Origin: Saprospirales bacterium
GTDB taxonomy: Bacteria > Bacteroidota > Bacteroidia > Chitinophagales > Saprospiraceae
Direction: 5' to 3'
NCBI GenBank assembly: GCA_016711045.1
Contig: JADJTT010000011.1
Location: forward strand, 186,001 to 250,000
Length of the DNA: 64,000 nt
Under the pieces are notes generated by a model that was not told the DNA's origin, ran no database searches, and saw nothing but the letters and a program-made list of their open reading frames with translations. The position numbers and the translations under genes were made by a program. Of this stretch, positions 8,575 through 19,304 are shown piece after piece (the first letter of the stretch is position 1; each line of letters begins with the position of its first letter).

Positions 8575-9045
8575 CTAGTCTAGTGCCTTAATTTTAATAA
8601 CATATAGTTCCCATTTATTCCTGGAGCAATCAAATTTATAGGAAATTAAAAAATCGCTAAAAACAAAAAAGCAGTCTCTATTTTTTCGAGTAACTTCATA
8701 TCGTGCCCCTTTAACATTATAAGTCACAATATTTGATTCAATCCAAAACCTGTCAATGAAAACAACAGGACAACTCCTCTTTTCTTTTTTCGACATCCCA
8801 TAGTACTGAAAACTGTCGACAGTTTTTAAATGCAAGTTTGGGAAATTTTCTTTAAGATTATTACCAAAAGGAGGAAAGGCATAGTTTTGGATATAGATCA
8901 GATCTCCGTTTGAATTAGAAACCTCTTGAAGTAGTCCAAATGAATCAATAGATATTACTGCTCTTAATATCTGATAATCATCAACTTGCCCCCATGCGCT
9001 TGGGCATAAAAAAGCGTGAATTACAATAATTATTATTTTTTTCAT
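8575..9045 (-). CDS. Secreted hypothetical protein, candidate immunity protein for the JAB-like toxin
   Basis: 156 residues starting MKKIIIIVIHAFLCPSAWG, a signal peptide with no clear lipobox, so probably periplasmic. The mature part is a small alpha/beta protein with no recognised family. It starts 12 bp after the end of the JAB-like toxin fragment. Every RHS cassette in this island is followed immediately by one small exported gene, so cognate immunity is the most economical reading (inference). The low GC content contrasts with the GC-rich RHS core upstream, as usual for toxin-immunity cargo. Confidence 0.6.
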   Translation of the reverse strand: MKKIIIIVIHAFLCPSAWGQVDDYQILRAVISIDSFGLLQEVSNSNGDLIYIQNYAFPPFGNNLKENFPNLHLKTVDSFQYYGMSKKEKRSCPVVFIDRFWIESNIVTYNVKGARYEVTRKNRDCFFVFSDFLISYKFDCSRNKWELYVIKIKALD

Positions 9046-9057
9046 GTTCCCTCCTTG

Positions 9058-9607
9058 CTAGTTTACTTTCTTTGTTATATTTTGATATTTTTCGAAAGTT
9101 ATTTTTCCAAAATTCCCAGTTGATCTATAAAAGCCCAAAACCCTAACATCACCACCGCCTCCATTTTTTCCATATGTTTCACCCTTATTATATCCAGCAA
9201 TAATTCCAAATTTTAAATTATACTCTGTTATAGTCTGCTTGTCAGGTCCACTTGGTTCAGGAATTCCCCCAAATTGTGTCCCAATACTCGTCTCTTTATC
9301 TTTTTCGAAATGAGAGTGAACAAAATAGTCGACAGAACCACCTTTCGACCTTTGTTCATCAACAGCTTTTCTAACATCCTCTTTCTCGAATCCAGTAACT
9401 TCCTTATTAGAAGATTCGAAATCAGTCGAAGTAAAACCTCCACCATTATTATACCCACCTACAAACCCTTCTTCATGATCATTATCAGTTTCTGTTTTCA
9501 AATAGACATTTTCAATGGCGTCAACTTCAGTATTGGATAAAATTGGAACAATTTTCCCATTTGAAATAGATTGATCAATTGTTTTAAACTGTTTGCCTTT
9601 TGTTATA
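9058..9607 (-). pseudogene. JAB/JAMM-like toxin domain, C-terminal tip of an orphan RHS cassette, cut off by IS630
   Basis: The frame is open from the IS boundary (ITKGKQFKTIDQS) to a stop at 9058; a TTG at 9501 is the only nearby start and probably not real. The motif FVHSH near 9310-9325, followed by EPSGPD, matches the H-x-H...S-x-x-D zinc signature of JAB/JAMM peptidases, a known class of RHS C-terminal toxin domains. The upstream RHS core (10711-11552) ends in a typical tip linker (VETDYYNLKGERVKH) that should have joined this domain. After removal of the IS and one TA duplicate, the two frames are still offset by one base. The cassette is therefore inactive, although the immunity gene behind it remains open. 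Confidence 0.65.
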
Positions 9608-10710
9608 GTCAGTAGAAAGTGGTTTGCGAGTAAATCTCAAAATTTCCTATATTTCGTTCATGATTCAACTGGATGAAGATACCCGGAGGCGGCTTCGCAA
9701 ATTGCAAAAGACCAACAAGGATAAAACCATCTTTGTCAAGGTGACGGTTTTGCTGATGCTGGACCAGGGATTTTCTCCTGAGGCGATAGCCAACTCTTTG
9801 GGAATCGATGAGAGTACGCTATTCCGCTACCAAAGTACCTTCAAAGACAATGGCCTGGATTCCTATTTGGGCAACCGGTATGTGGCATACAGCGGTAAAC
9901 TAAGCCAAGAGCAGGAAACCCTTCTGGTCCAAGAATTGACAGATAACCTGTACATTTCCAGCAAAGAAGTTGCTGAGTACATTTGGCACACCTTTTCGGT
10001 GGAATATACCTCCAAGGGAGTGGTCAAGCTGTTGCATCGCTTGGGTTTTGTATATAAGAAGACCGTTGCGGTACCTTCAAAAGGCGATGCGGAAGCCCAA
10101 CGGAAATTCCTGGAAGAATTCCAGGCCCTAATGGACGGGCTCAGCCCCTCAGAGGTGGTTTACTTCAACGACGGAGTTCATCCCCAGCACAATACTCGTC
10201 CGGATTACGGATGGATACCCAAGGGAAAGACTTTTGAGATGCCCTCTAATCCGGGACGCCGCCGCATCAACCTTAATGGTGCTCTCAATGCCCAGGATGT
10301 GACAGACATCGTGGTACGGGAAGATGACAGGGTCAACGCCCAATCCGTGATGAAGCTGTGGGACACTCTGCAGGAGCGAAATCCGGGCAAAACCATTCAC
10401 AACATCTGCGACAATGCGCCCTATTATCACTCCAGGAAGATAAAGGACTATTTGGAAGCTAATCCACTGGTCAAGATCATTTACCTACCGGCATATTCCC
10501 CGAATCTGAACCTGATCGAGCGTCTTTGGAAGTTCCTTCGCAAACAGGTTACCAGCTATTATTTCTATGAACATTATGCCGAATTCCGGCAAGCGATCCT
10601 GGATTTTTTCCAGCAAATTAAAAATTATAAGACCGAGTTAGAGTCGCTTTTGACTTTGAAGTTTCGAGTGGTTCCACCCGCCTGAAACTCTCAAATCACT
10701 TTTACTTGAG
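9608..10710 (+). mobile_element. IS630-family insertion sequence inserted in an orphan RHS toxin cassette
   Basis: An ~1.1 kb element with one transposase gene and imperfect terminal inverted repeats (left 9604-9630, right 10688-10714, about 20 of 27 positions matching, sharing TCA, AAAGTG, TTTG and GAG blocks). TA dinucleotides flank both ends (9606-9607 and 10711-10712), matching the TA target preference and TA duplication of IS630/Tc1-mariner elements. It separates the RHS core from its JAB-like toxin tip. The transposase is intact, so the insertion may be recent. Confidence 0.85.
9660..10685 (+). CDS. IS630-family transposase
   Basis: 341 residues from the ATG at 9660 (MIQLDEDTRRRL); the frame stays open upstream from a TTG at 9624, but that codon lies inside the terminal repeat. 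An N-terminal helix-turn-helix (FSPEAIANSLGIDESTLFRY) and a second winged helix (SKEVAEYIWHTF, VVKLLHRLGF) bind the ends. The DDE catalytic core follows: Asp in VYFNDGVHPQ, Asp in HNICDNAPYY and Glu in PNLNLIERLWKFL, the last being the family's typical NLIE-LW context. All three acidic residues are present, so the enzyme should be functional. It lies antisense to the disrupted RHS cassette. Confidence 0.92.
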   Translation: MIQLDEDTRRRLRKLQKTNKDKTIFVKVTVLLMLDQGFSPEAIANSLGIDESTLFRYQSTFKDNGLDSYLGNRYVAYSGKLSQEQETLLVQELTDNLYISSKEVAEYIWHTFSVEYTSKGVVKLLHRLGFVYKKTVAVPSKGDAEAQRKFLEEFQALMDGLSPSEVVYFNDGVHPQHNTRPDYGWIPKGKTFEMPSNPGRRRINLNGALNAQDVTDIVVREDDRVNAQSVMKLWDTLQERNPGKTIHNICDNAPYYHSRKIKDYLEANPLVKIIYLPAYSPNLNLIERLWKFLRKQVTSYYFYEHYAEFRQAILDFFQQIKNYKTELESLLTLKFRVVPPA

Positions 10711-11552
10711 TATAGTACCAAAAATTTATCAATCTTCCCGTCTTCTATATGTTTAACACGTTCACCTTTTAGATTATAATAGTCTGTTTCAACACTTCGC
10801 CCATCCGGATCAAAAAACCGGATCGGATTATCAAAAGTATAGGAGTACGGACTCCACGCCGCATACTTCTCCGCCAGCGGATCGACCGCATTCCACCTCC
10901 CTATACTCGGATCATAGTATCTGGCCCCGTAATCATACAACCCACCCATCGTCAACTCCTTGCCGTTGTATTTGTAGGGCTGCTCCGGATCGGCAACATC
11001 TTTCGGGGCCATCCCTTCAATGAGCATCCCAAACGGGTAGTAGGTATTGGTCTGGATAATTTCCGCCGAATTAGCCGAATAGTCAAGCACTCCATTGCCA
11101 TTGACATCGGAAAAAACCACCCGCGTATTGCCCAGGTGATCGCGCAAGAAATATTCTTGGCGGTCCAGCTCGCCGGTTTCTTTCAAGACAGCACGTCCCT
11201 GGGGATGGTATAGCGCTGCCGGAATATCGTTTACGACCTCAAGCCCGCGGAGGTATACCTTTTCTTCCTCGCCATTGGGGTATTGCGGCGGCGGATCGCT
11301 CGTCCAGATCGTCTTTTGATACCATTTCACCCCTTCCGCATCGTAGAGGATATCGATCGTGCCGTCTTCCATCTCGATCCTTTCGGGAAGGTTCAGTTCG
11401 TTGTATTCGATCGACAGGATGCCACGGCCTCCGGCCGAAACCAATTTGCCGTATTCATACCCGAAGCCGGTACCAGATTTCAGATAGCCGTAGTCGGGGT
11501 TGCCAGTTTCGGTTGAAATAAGGAATAGCATAGGTCCAATTTTTTTTTGCAC
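10711..11552 (-). pseudogene. Orphan RHS core cassette 2, lacking the N-terminal shell and severed from its toxin
   Basis: This segment matches the C-terminal core of the full RHS gene (roughly 14640-15310) almost base for base. It keeps the YEYGKLVSAGGRGI, LRDHLGNTRVVFSD and GRWNAVDPLAEKYA blocks and the closing DPDGR before the toxin linker VETDYYNLKGERVKH. Possible starts are a TTG at 11552 or an ATG at 11531, neither with an export signal, so it cannot be secreted by itself. In RHS biology such orphans act as donors: recombination through the shared core can place their toxin behind the full-length shell. The IS630 element interrupts it at 10710. It begins 19 bp after the candidate immunity gene of the preceding cassette. 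Confidence 0.8.
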
Positions 11553-11570
11553 TAAGACCTACTCACCCTA

Positions 11571-12206
11571 TTATTTATTCATCCGCTTAAAATACTGAAA
11601 ATAAAATTGAATCCTTTTCTCCGTAGACAAGGAGGACAAATAGTTGATTACTTCATAGTTCAGTTCAATCGTCTGTCTTGAACTTAAGCTGCTCCAAGTC
11701 TGGGCTGGGTTAACTAACTTCGCTTCAAGGAGTCTCGATGTTGACGGAATATCCGAAATCAATTCCTCAAAATAAGGAAAGCCTTCATCAAGGTTTTCGT
11801 CAAAAATTGAATTTAGGGTGATCGATATTGAGCACCATTCATATAAGGTGTTGATTTTATCCATTTTATTGGACTGATCGTGCGCTAAGTCTGACTCCAT
11901 AGCCTGAAGTATTTGCTCAACCTCAAGGTCTTCTAGCATCGATATGTATTCAGGAATCATAAAAGCCTCAATGGAATCAACCTTTAACTTTTGAGCTTCT
12001 AAAAAATCCATCTTAATTATTCCGGTAGACAATGCAGCTTCAAGAATTAACCTATTCCCAAAGTCATATTTCAATCTATTGAATTCATTGTCTCCAATTG
12101 ATTGAGAGGTATTTTTCAGAATATTTTGAGTAGTTTCATGGTTTTGGGCCTTTTTACAATCGGAAATAAATAATAAAAGAAAAGATAACATGATGATTGT
12201 CTTCAT
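11571..12206 (-). CDS. Exported hypothetical protein, candidate immunity protein for the amidase toxin
   Basis: 211 residues with an N-terminal hydrophobic signal (MKTIIMLSFLLLFISDCKK). The Cys at 17 suggests a lipoprotein, although Asp before it is not a classical lipobox. The mature part is alpha-helical and acidic, with no recognised domain. It begins 75 bp after the amidase cassette. A peptidoglycan amidase acts in the periplasm, so an exported or lipid-anchored immunity protein is what one would expect. The assignment rests on position and export signal, not homology. Confidence 0.6.
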   Translation of the reverse strand: MKTIIMLSFLLLFISDCKKAQNHETTQNILKNTSQSIGDNEFNRLKYDFGNRLILEAALSTGIIKMDFLEAQKLKVDSIEAFMIPEYISMLEDLEVEQILQAMESDLAHDQSNKMDKINTLYEWCSISITLNSIFDENLDEGFPYFEELISDIPSTSRLLEAKLVNPAQTWSSLSSRQTIELNYEVINYLSSLSTEKRIQFYFQYFKRMNK

Positions 12207-12281
12207 GGAAAAGTATTTTCAATTTTTGGCAATCAAAACTGGCTCTGTTGATAATAGATAATAGACTCTTTACCAAAGGAC

Positions 12282-13106
12282 TCATTCATTTTGAAGATAA
12301 TTTGTTACTCCAACTGCTATTTGAAGACCAATTAGGCCGGCATCTCCGATAATAGCTTTCTTGGTTTGTACATTACCTATTCCGCCCAGTTCAATGATGA
12401 CGCTAGCTTCACCTTTAAAGCCCGAAAGGAGTCTGAGATTCCCTCGGCCTTTTTCACCCGGAGTAAAATAACCTTGTCCTTCAAGAGGTAAGATTGTTTG
12501 GTTTTGGGCAATCGCAATCGCTAAATCCCTGCTATTGGGATTGTTGCCATCATACATTACGAACATTCCCGCCTTTTCTCCGGCATCCAAGTGTATGCTG
12601 ATCAAAATATCTGATCCTGCAGCCTTTTTTAATCGCCAGGTTAACCTGTCTCCTGGGTAAATTACATCTTCAGTTCGAGTTCTTGTAACAGAATTACCAA
12701 ACCTGCTTAGAAATTTTGCCACTTGCTCCTCAATTAGGAGGGCAAAGTCTTTCTCGTAAGAATCACCTGAAACCGCTCCTGGATCGACGCAGCAAGAGCC
12801 TTTGATTTTTTCTCCATGCCCTGCATCGGTTGCTATTTTCACAGGATCATTATTTTCATTCTCTGGTGGGTTATTTCCACTGCCTTCTTGTTGTGAGAAA
12901 TTATCAGTCCAATAACCTCCAATCGCATTTAAGAAGGTACTTGAAAAGAAACTCATCCCATTGGGATCAACCATTAAGATGGGATTACTTCCACCATAGA
13001 TATAGGCACTAGTAGAATGATAAACCTCCGCCAACGGATCCACAGCCCCCCATCTCCCCAGATCTGCCATATACCACCTGGCCCCATAATCATACAACCC
13101 ACCCAT
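12282..13106 (-). CDS. Orphan RHS tip cassette 1 carrying an N-acetylmuramoyl-L-alanine amidase (Amidase_3) toxin
   Basis: 274 residues from the ATG at 13106. RHS homology runs upstream in frame (YRYNGKELAL) to about 13145, where a TAA precedes it, so the cassette lacks a natural start. Residues 1-50 are the RHS core tip (YDYGARWYMADLGRWGAVDP, then LMVDPNG). A linker (52-88) leads to an Amidase_3 domain at ~90-274. The zinc ligands and catalytic Glu are visible: His97 in TDAGHG, Glu118 in SYEKD, His172 in SIHLDAG and Glu239 in IIELGG. The enzyme would cleave the MurNAc-L-Ala bond of peptidoglycan. It has no signal peptide and probably becomes active only when recombined behind the full RHS shell. 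Confidence 0.85.
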   Translation of the reverse strand: MGGLYDYGARWYMADLGRWGAVDPLAEVYHSTSAYIYGGSNPILMVDPNGMSFFSSTFLNAIGGYWTDNFSQQEGSGNNPPENENNDPVKIATDAGHGEKIKGSCCVDPGAVSGDSYEKDFALLIEEQVAKFLSRFGNSVTRTRTEDVIYPGDRLTWRLKKAAGSDILISIHLDAGEKAGMFVMYDGNNPNSRDLAIAIAQNQTILPLEGQGYFTPGEKGRGNLRLLSGFKGEASVIIELGGIGNVQTKKAIIGDAGLIGLQIAVGVTNYLQNE

Positions 13107-13166
13107 CAGCGCCAGCTCCTTGCCATTGTAGCGGTAGAGGCATTATTGAACCCACTGTAACGTGGT

Positions 13167-14003
13167 TTAATATTCCCAAATTTGATTCGTCATTTCACAT
13201 GAAAGCCACCCATAAGTAACCAAATAGCGACCAGGAATGAAGCTAAGTAAAAAATCATCTGGGTGATAAATATCGAATTCAATCTTTAATAGATAAGAAC
13301 TGGCGATTGAGTTCTCATGCATTTTATTAAAGGAATAGTCTAAAGCCCCATAGACATATATAATCATTCTTTTTTGGGATTCAGAATAAAAAGCACGGAT
13401 AGGTTTTAATCCCCTCCAAAGGAAATATCTATTGGGATTGATAAAATGCTTTAACTCATTATGGGTTAATTGGATTATTTCTTCTCCTTTTTGGAAAGTC
13501 AAGTTTTTAATAAAATCAACAACAACTGGATTTTGCAAGATCTGAGAAGTAACTCCCTGATAGTCAAACCCTAATGAGTCACTAATTACGTTTTCAATAA
13601 ACAAAAAATCATTATCATTGATTCGGTCAAAGTCTAGACTAAATTCTGCTGAGGCAAAGTTTATTGAAATGGAATGCAACGTGTCGTTTATTTTTAAGTG
13701 AAATATTTCGACTCCCTCCAGTTGAGCATACTTTTCCAGCTCTATCAAGTCTACAATTTTTTCTTCTTCAAGAAGATACGGATAGGATTCAGAGAAATTA
13801 TCACGAATAAATAGCTTTTTGAAATTAGAATAATTTTCTCCAGGATAATTTTTAAATAACGCGCTTTTTATAAAGAGGTTTTGGCTACATACATTTTGAC
13901 CAGTATAGACGGTTTGGCCATCTTGGCAAAAGCAACCTGCTATTCCCAATAGCGATAGTACGATAGTGGATATAAATTGTAAACATCTCATTCTAATCAT
14001 CAT
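13167..14003 (-). CDS. Lipoprotein, candidate immunity protein for the zincin-type RHS toxin
   Basis: About 278 residues from the ATG at 14003 (MMIRMRCLQFISTIVL); a further in-frame ATG at 13991 follows the RHS stop by one base, and the frame is open upstream to 14084 only because it overlaps the RHS gene. The signal peptide ends in a good lipobox (LLGIAGC), so the protein should be lipid-anchored in the periplasm or on the surface. The mature part is an AT-rich alpha/beta protein of no recognised family. Overlap with the toxin-coding end of the RHS gene implies translational coupling, as expected for a cognate immunity protein (inference). Confidence 0.65.
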   Translation of the reverse strand: MMIRMRCLQFISTIVLSLLGIAGCFCQDGQTVYTGQNVCSQNLFIKSALFKNYPGENYSNFKKLFIRDNFSESYPYLLEEEKIVDLIELEKYAQLEGVEIFHLKINDTLHSISINFASAEFSLDFDRINDNDFLFIENVISDSLGFDYQGVTSQILQNPVVVDFIKNLTFQKGEEIIQLTHNELKHFINPNRYFLWRGLKPIRAFYSESQKRMIIYVYGALDYSFNKMHENSIASSYLLKIEFDIYHPDDFLLSFIPGRYLVTYGWLSCEMTNQIWEY

Positions 14004-17000
14004 TTTCCTTGGTGAAATAATCTCCAAATACTGGCTTTTTCTTCGAAAGGCGATTTGGCGTTTCGAAATCTGATTTTGAACCATATACTGGCCGATATAC
14101 TGACCTTACCCCTTCTTTTCTGGCTAAAGCAAAAGGTGTTTCAATATTCTCAAGCACCCAGTCCTCCTCGTGAGTGGTTCCATGATTCTTGTCTATTCTT
14201 TCAAGTGCTGCATTTTTCGTTGGGGAAGCTTGTGCTAACCAAGCATGGCCAAATTCATGAGCAAGTAAGGTTGTTGTGGACAAATCTCCTTCAACATTTT
14301 TTCCGTCTTTTGAAGGCCCAACATGAATCCCCATTTCGCTATTCCAAGTGATTTGGGCTCCGGTTTCAGAGGTGAAGCTTCCTTGGTTTTCTCCAGCTTC
14401 AACAATACTCACATCTCCAATAGCATTTTCACCGACAAAGTCCATGATAACATTGCCAGTCCTTTCTGAAGTGGAAACATTCCCTGCCTCAATATTTTCA
14501 TAAAGCGATTGTAGTGCAGCAAAAGCTTGATGGCCAAAATCACTTTCATCCCCTTGCCACTGCGCACCAGGTGTCCAAACCTGTCCCCCAACGATTATAT
14601 CTCTTCCATCAGGGTCAATAAAAATCAAAGGATTATTGGCCACATAAGCATAGGGCGATATTGACGCATACTTCTCCGCCAGCGGATCCACCGCATTCCA
14701 CCTGCCTATACTTGGATCATACCACCTGGCCCCATAATCATACCAGTTAAGGTTTAAGTCTTCGTTGAACTCCTTCCCATTATACAAATACGGCTGCGCC
14801 GGATCGCTCGCATCCACCGGGCTCATCCCTTCAATGAGCATCCCAAACGGGTAGTAGGTATTGGTCTGGATAATTTCGGCTGAATTTGGCGAATAGTCAA
14901 GCACCCCATTGCCATTGATATCCGAAAAAACCACCCGTGTGTTGCCCAAATGGTCGCGTAAGAAATATTCCTGGCGGTCCAGCTCGCCGGTTTCTTTCAA
15001 GACAGCACGTCCCTGGGGATGGTATAGCGCTGCCGGAATATCGTTTACGACCTCAAGCCCGCGGAGGTATACCTTTTCTTCCTCGCCATTGGGGTATTGC
15101 GGCGGAGGATCGCTCGTCCAGATCGTCTTTTGATACCATTTCACCCCTTCCGCATCGTAGAGGATATCGATCGTGCCGTCTTCCATCTCGATCCTTTCGG
15201 GAAGGTTCAGTTCGTTGTATTCGATCGAGAAGATGCCACGGCCTCCGGCCGAAACCAGCTTACCATATTCATAGCCAAAACCGGTGCCTGCGTTCAGATA
15301 GCCGTAGTCCTGGCTGGCGCTCTCTGTCACGCTCACCAGTTGTCCCTGATCGTATGTGTAACCCAGGTCGTCCATCAGGCCGAAGATCATCGACTGATCC
15401 AGGTCATTGATGCCGATCAGACCCCGGCGGATCACCCGCCCGATATTGCCCAACTTGTCGGCATACGAAATGGAAACGTCAAAATCGTGCTCCTCATTTT
15501 CCTGGCTCTCGGGATAATACGCCCCTGTCAGCCGGTTGAGGTCGTCGTAAGCGTAGCCAAACAATTCCTGGCCCTCACGGCCGAAAATGCACCACTGAAC
15601 CTGGGTAATATTCCCGTTGTATTGGGACTCGCCATTGGGCATGTCCGGATGCGGGGATATATAGCCGATTTGTTCGGCGAACAGGTCTTTTTCGTTGGCG
15701 CCGCAGTCTGGCTCCAGCTCTCTTCTATACAAATCCCGGACGTTTGTGATAATGACGCCCCGGATGGTCTTCAGGTCGCTGATAAAGGTTGTGCCCTCCA
15801 TGTTCGGAATTCCGGGTGTTTCATCGGCCATCGCCTCCGCTAATTCTATTGCGACCACCTCCGGGTCCGCCGGGCCATTAACCTGGATCGTCCTTTCCGT
15901 GCTGAACAGGCTGTCTCCCCCGGGACCATTCACCGGAAATATTTCCTCGTAGGCTTCGCTGTATACCACCTCTTCTTCGTGGATCATCTCGCGATTGAGC
16001 GATATCCGGATATGGCTAGGCGCTACATTCAACAGCGCCGTGGCGTTGTATTGGATGGTCACATGGCTGACTTCCACTACGTCTCCATCGTATTGATTGA
16101 CATGATCCAGCCATTCATCTACGCATTGCCCGCATTCCTTATTTATTTGGGTAATCCAGTCCCTGACGTTGTATCCGTATTGAACCGTTTGAAGAGGACT
16201 GCCGGCAATCCCACCCAGCTTTAACAGCCTGACCTGGTCAATATCGGTATAACCGGTCTGGCTGATCAACAGGTTGCTGCCTTGCGTGCCGATTACCTGG
16301 TGATGGCTAATTTCCCGCCCATACTGGTCAAAGGCGAAAGAGTCTTCCGTCTTTATGTTTATTCCCCCGGCTTGCGAATACCGCGTTGTTTTTCTATTCA
16401 GATCGGCGTTATCCCACTCGTAAGAATAGTTGTCTGTTCCCCAATTATGGACAACCGCCTCCGTCTGTACTCTTCCGAATTGGTCGTAGGAATAAGAATA
16501 ATAGATATTACCTGAACCATCCGTCAGGCCGACGGATTTTTCCTCCACCCTGCCTGTATTAATACCGGTATCTCCGATGGTGATATCGATGAATAATACG
16601 TCATTGATCCACTTTTTCCGCATTTCCCCATAGGGGTTGTACTCGTAAAAATACACATGCCCTTCCGGGATGGTTTCCTTTTTCAGCCATCCCGTTTCGT
16701 AGTACTCGTATTTGAATTCGCCCTGTAGCGGGATGGTTTTCTTCATCAACCGGTTCTCTCCGTCGTATTCATACAAGTAAGCCGTGTTTTCAGGGGTAGT
16801 GACTTTGATCAGGTTGCCGCCTCCATCGTATTCATAAGTGGTGACCACCTCCTGTCCGTCGAGGTATGTCAGCGTTTTGTAAACCCTTCCAAAGAAATTT
16901 TTGTATTCTTTACTGACTACCCCATTTTCATTGGTTGTTACCGTCACGATCCGGTTCCCATCGATATAGGAGGCGTAACCGATGCCTTTTGGCCAGCCGA

Positions 17001-19272
17001 GAACCCATTCTTCGTTAACAAAAGAAGACGGTCCCGGATCGAAAGTATAGCTGACCGTAAAGCTATTGGTTGCGCCTTTTTGGGCCGTCAGTCTGCCAAA
17101 CCCGTCATAGTTGTTCCTTTCGACCAAATGGCCGGCGGTCTTGGAATAAACACTCCTTCCAAGCCCGTCGAAGAGAAAGTAATTATCCAGGTTGTAGGAA
17201 GAACCGGCAATATCCACCTCTTCCAAAACGCTGTTTTCGCCATCGTAGGCCCCGTATTTGTAAGTATAGGTGTTGGTGGATTTCTGAGGTTTGATCACGC
17301 TTGCCAGCCGTTGGAAGTTATCGTAGGTGTATTGGGTCGTCAATCCATCCGGCTGGGTCACCTGTTCGATTTGAAGACGCAAAGTATAATCGTAGGTGGT
17401 GACCCGGTCCAAAAACCGGGCTTCTGAAAGCACCCCATAGGGGTGCCATGAATATTCCAGGTATTCATTGGCCTCATAGCCTTTGTTCAGTATCCGTTGG
17501 GGCAACCCCCGGGTATTGTATAATAAAACGGTGCTTTCCGGGTCTGAAAGCCAGGTGTTTTCTTTCCAATCGTTCAAATAAAAACTCACCGGCAAAATGA
17601 GGTTTTCTGCCGCCCCGGGGGATCGCAGGAGTATTGCAGCTTCATTTTCCGGTTCGTCTGGCCAGTCTTTTCAATCTCCAGCGGCACTCCGGTCATGTGC
17701 CGGTCATTTTCGGCCATACAGGCGGGAGAACCCGATACATCTTCCGGGTATTTGAAAGCCACGGCATTGCAAACTCCCGCTTTTAGTTTCATATATGGGC
17801 TCGCTGACCTCTTCATTACCAAGGTATCCATACCGGTTTGGCTCGTAATAGATCTCTGTAGTGTTGCCATTGGGTTCCTGGATGTCGGTTAACAATCCGA
17901 TATTCGTATAAGTGGTATCTGAAGAGGGCCTTCTATCTCCGAAATACGAATCGGGAAGAGAGACGCCCTGAATATCATCCAGATGATGCCTTTCTTCTTC
18001 CGGTATCAAGCCCTGGTTTGCCATCTGCCCGTTGAAATAGCCCCAATGGTCCACTCCTTTCGTGTCTGGATGGGGCATGCTGCCGTCAAAATATTCAAAA
18101 ATAATCGAATGATAATCGGTCCCTGAACCATATAGCTCAATATTATCGAGCCTTAACCAGTTGAACCCGGGGAAGTAAGAGGTGTTGAATATAACCTTCT
18201 GAAATTGCTGCTGGTCTATTTTAAGCACCATTGCTTTATAGGCATAGGAAGGGGTGTTAAACATCCATCCATCATCTGATCCTCCCGGCGGTTCGATCGA
18301 AGAAATCGATCCGATAAAAGTGATTTCCTGTTGCCTGAATGAGGTTTTTATTTGATATATCCTTTTTTTCTCTTGCAAACTACCCGAACCGTTTGTTGAA
18401 AAGTTGAAGGTAATATTTTGCGTATTGGGACAGCATGTAGGTGCGTCATTAATGATTACAGAGGCCGTCTGGCTCGCTTGTCCCGTTCCAAAATATATTT
18501 CTCCATTGGGTACATATTCTATTGTAATAAAGTCCTGAATATCCGGATACTCCACCTTTGTCAACAGCCAGTTGGAAATATAGTCCGAAAGAAAGTTAAA
18601 AGGAGGGGGGCAGGTGCTGCAATTATCCTCCGGATGAGTTACTTCGTAATCCTCAAAATAAAAGGTTTGGCCCAGTTTATTGGTGATCGTGAAAGTCAAT
18701 ATTCCTTGATCGATTATTTTCTCCACCCTGATGTCTTGTATCGGAAAGAAATAACAAACTCCATTCTTGTCGAACAGGAAAGTGCCGCTTTCTCCCGTTG
18801 GTAAGCTGTACCGGAACAGATCAGGCTTGGTATCGAACTGCCCGTTTACCAGATCGTACAAATACTCGTTAGAAAGATTCGCCGGAATAGGATCTTCATT
18901 CCAAAAACCGAAGGTGGATTCATCGGGATAACCGTTCATCACCCGGGAAATGGACGCGCCCACCGATATACTCCAGCCCAAACCCACGTCGCCGGGGTAA
19001 TCCGTCGGTTTGAATCCTCCCGTTCCATAACTCAATGCAATCGGCAAACCATTACTTCCACAGGTAACGGTGTATAGCGGCACGGAATAAGACAAATGCC
19101 CCGTGCTTTCATCCACATGGGGCGCAGCAAGGGGTCCGATTTTGGTGTAGGTGGGCAAATCTACTTGCACTACATGGTGAGGACTGAAGTGAAAAACATC
19201 GTCCGCCTCTTGGGAGAAAAGGGAAATGGCCGACCCCAAAAACAGGCTTACAAAAAGGGAGAAGGATCTCAT
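13993..19272 (-). CDS. RHS-repeat polymorphic toxin with C-terminal HExxH metallopeptidase-like domain; reading frame broken twice
   Basis: The whole locus spans 1760 codons including stop. It starts with a signal peptide (MRSFSLFVSLFLGSAISLFS), then an N-terminal shell region (GHLSYSVPLYTV, GDVGLGWSISVGASISR). More than 20 YD/RHS repeats follow (YEYDGGGNLIK, YDQFGRV), then the RHS core (HLGNTRVVFSD, GRWNAVDPLAEKY, DPDGR) and a ~200-residue toxin domain. The toxin has LLAHEFGHAW (HExxH near 14245-14259) and downstream HEEDW, a zincin signature; M91-like peptidase is one possible family. The frame leaves near 17786 (one extra A in AAAA) and returns near 17657 (one A missing in an A run), so the outer parts are in the same frame. 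This looks like two compensating homopolymer errors or mutations. As written, the ORFs are 17704-19272 and 13993-17595. Confidence 0.85.
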
Positions 19273-19304
19273 AGGGAATCTGGTTTGAGGAAAGCATTTG
19301 GATC

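Noticed and set aside
9058..9501. A free-standing 147-residue gene from the TTG at 9501
   Set aside because: The frame is open up to the IS630 boundary and continues an RHS toxin tip, so it is a fragment, not an independent gene.
17586..17870. A separate small gene of 94 residues
   Set aside because: It is the middle frame of the RHS gene between two one-base shifts, with RHS-like residues (FKYPEDVSGSP).
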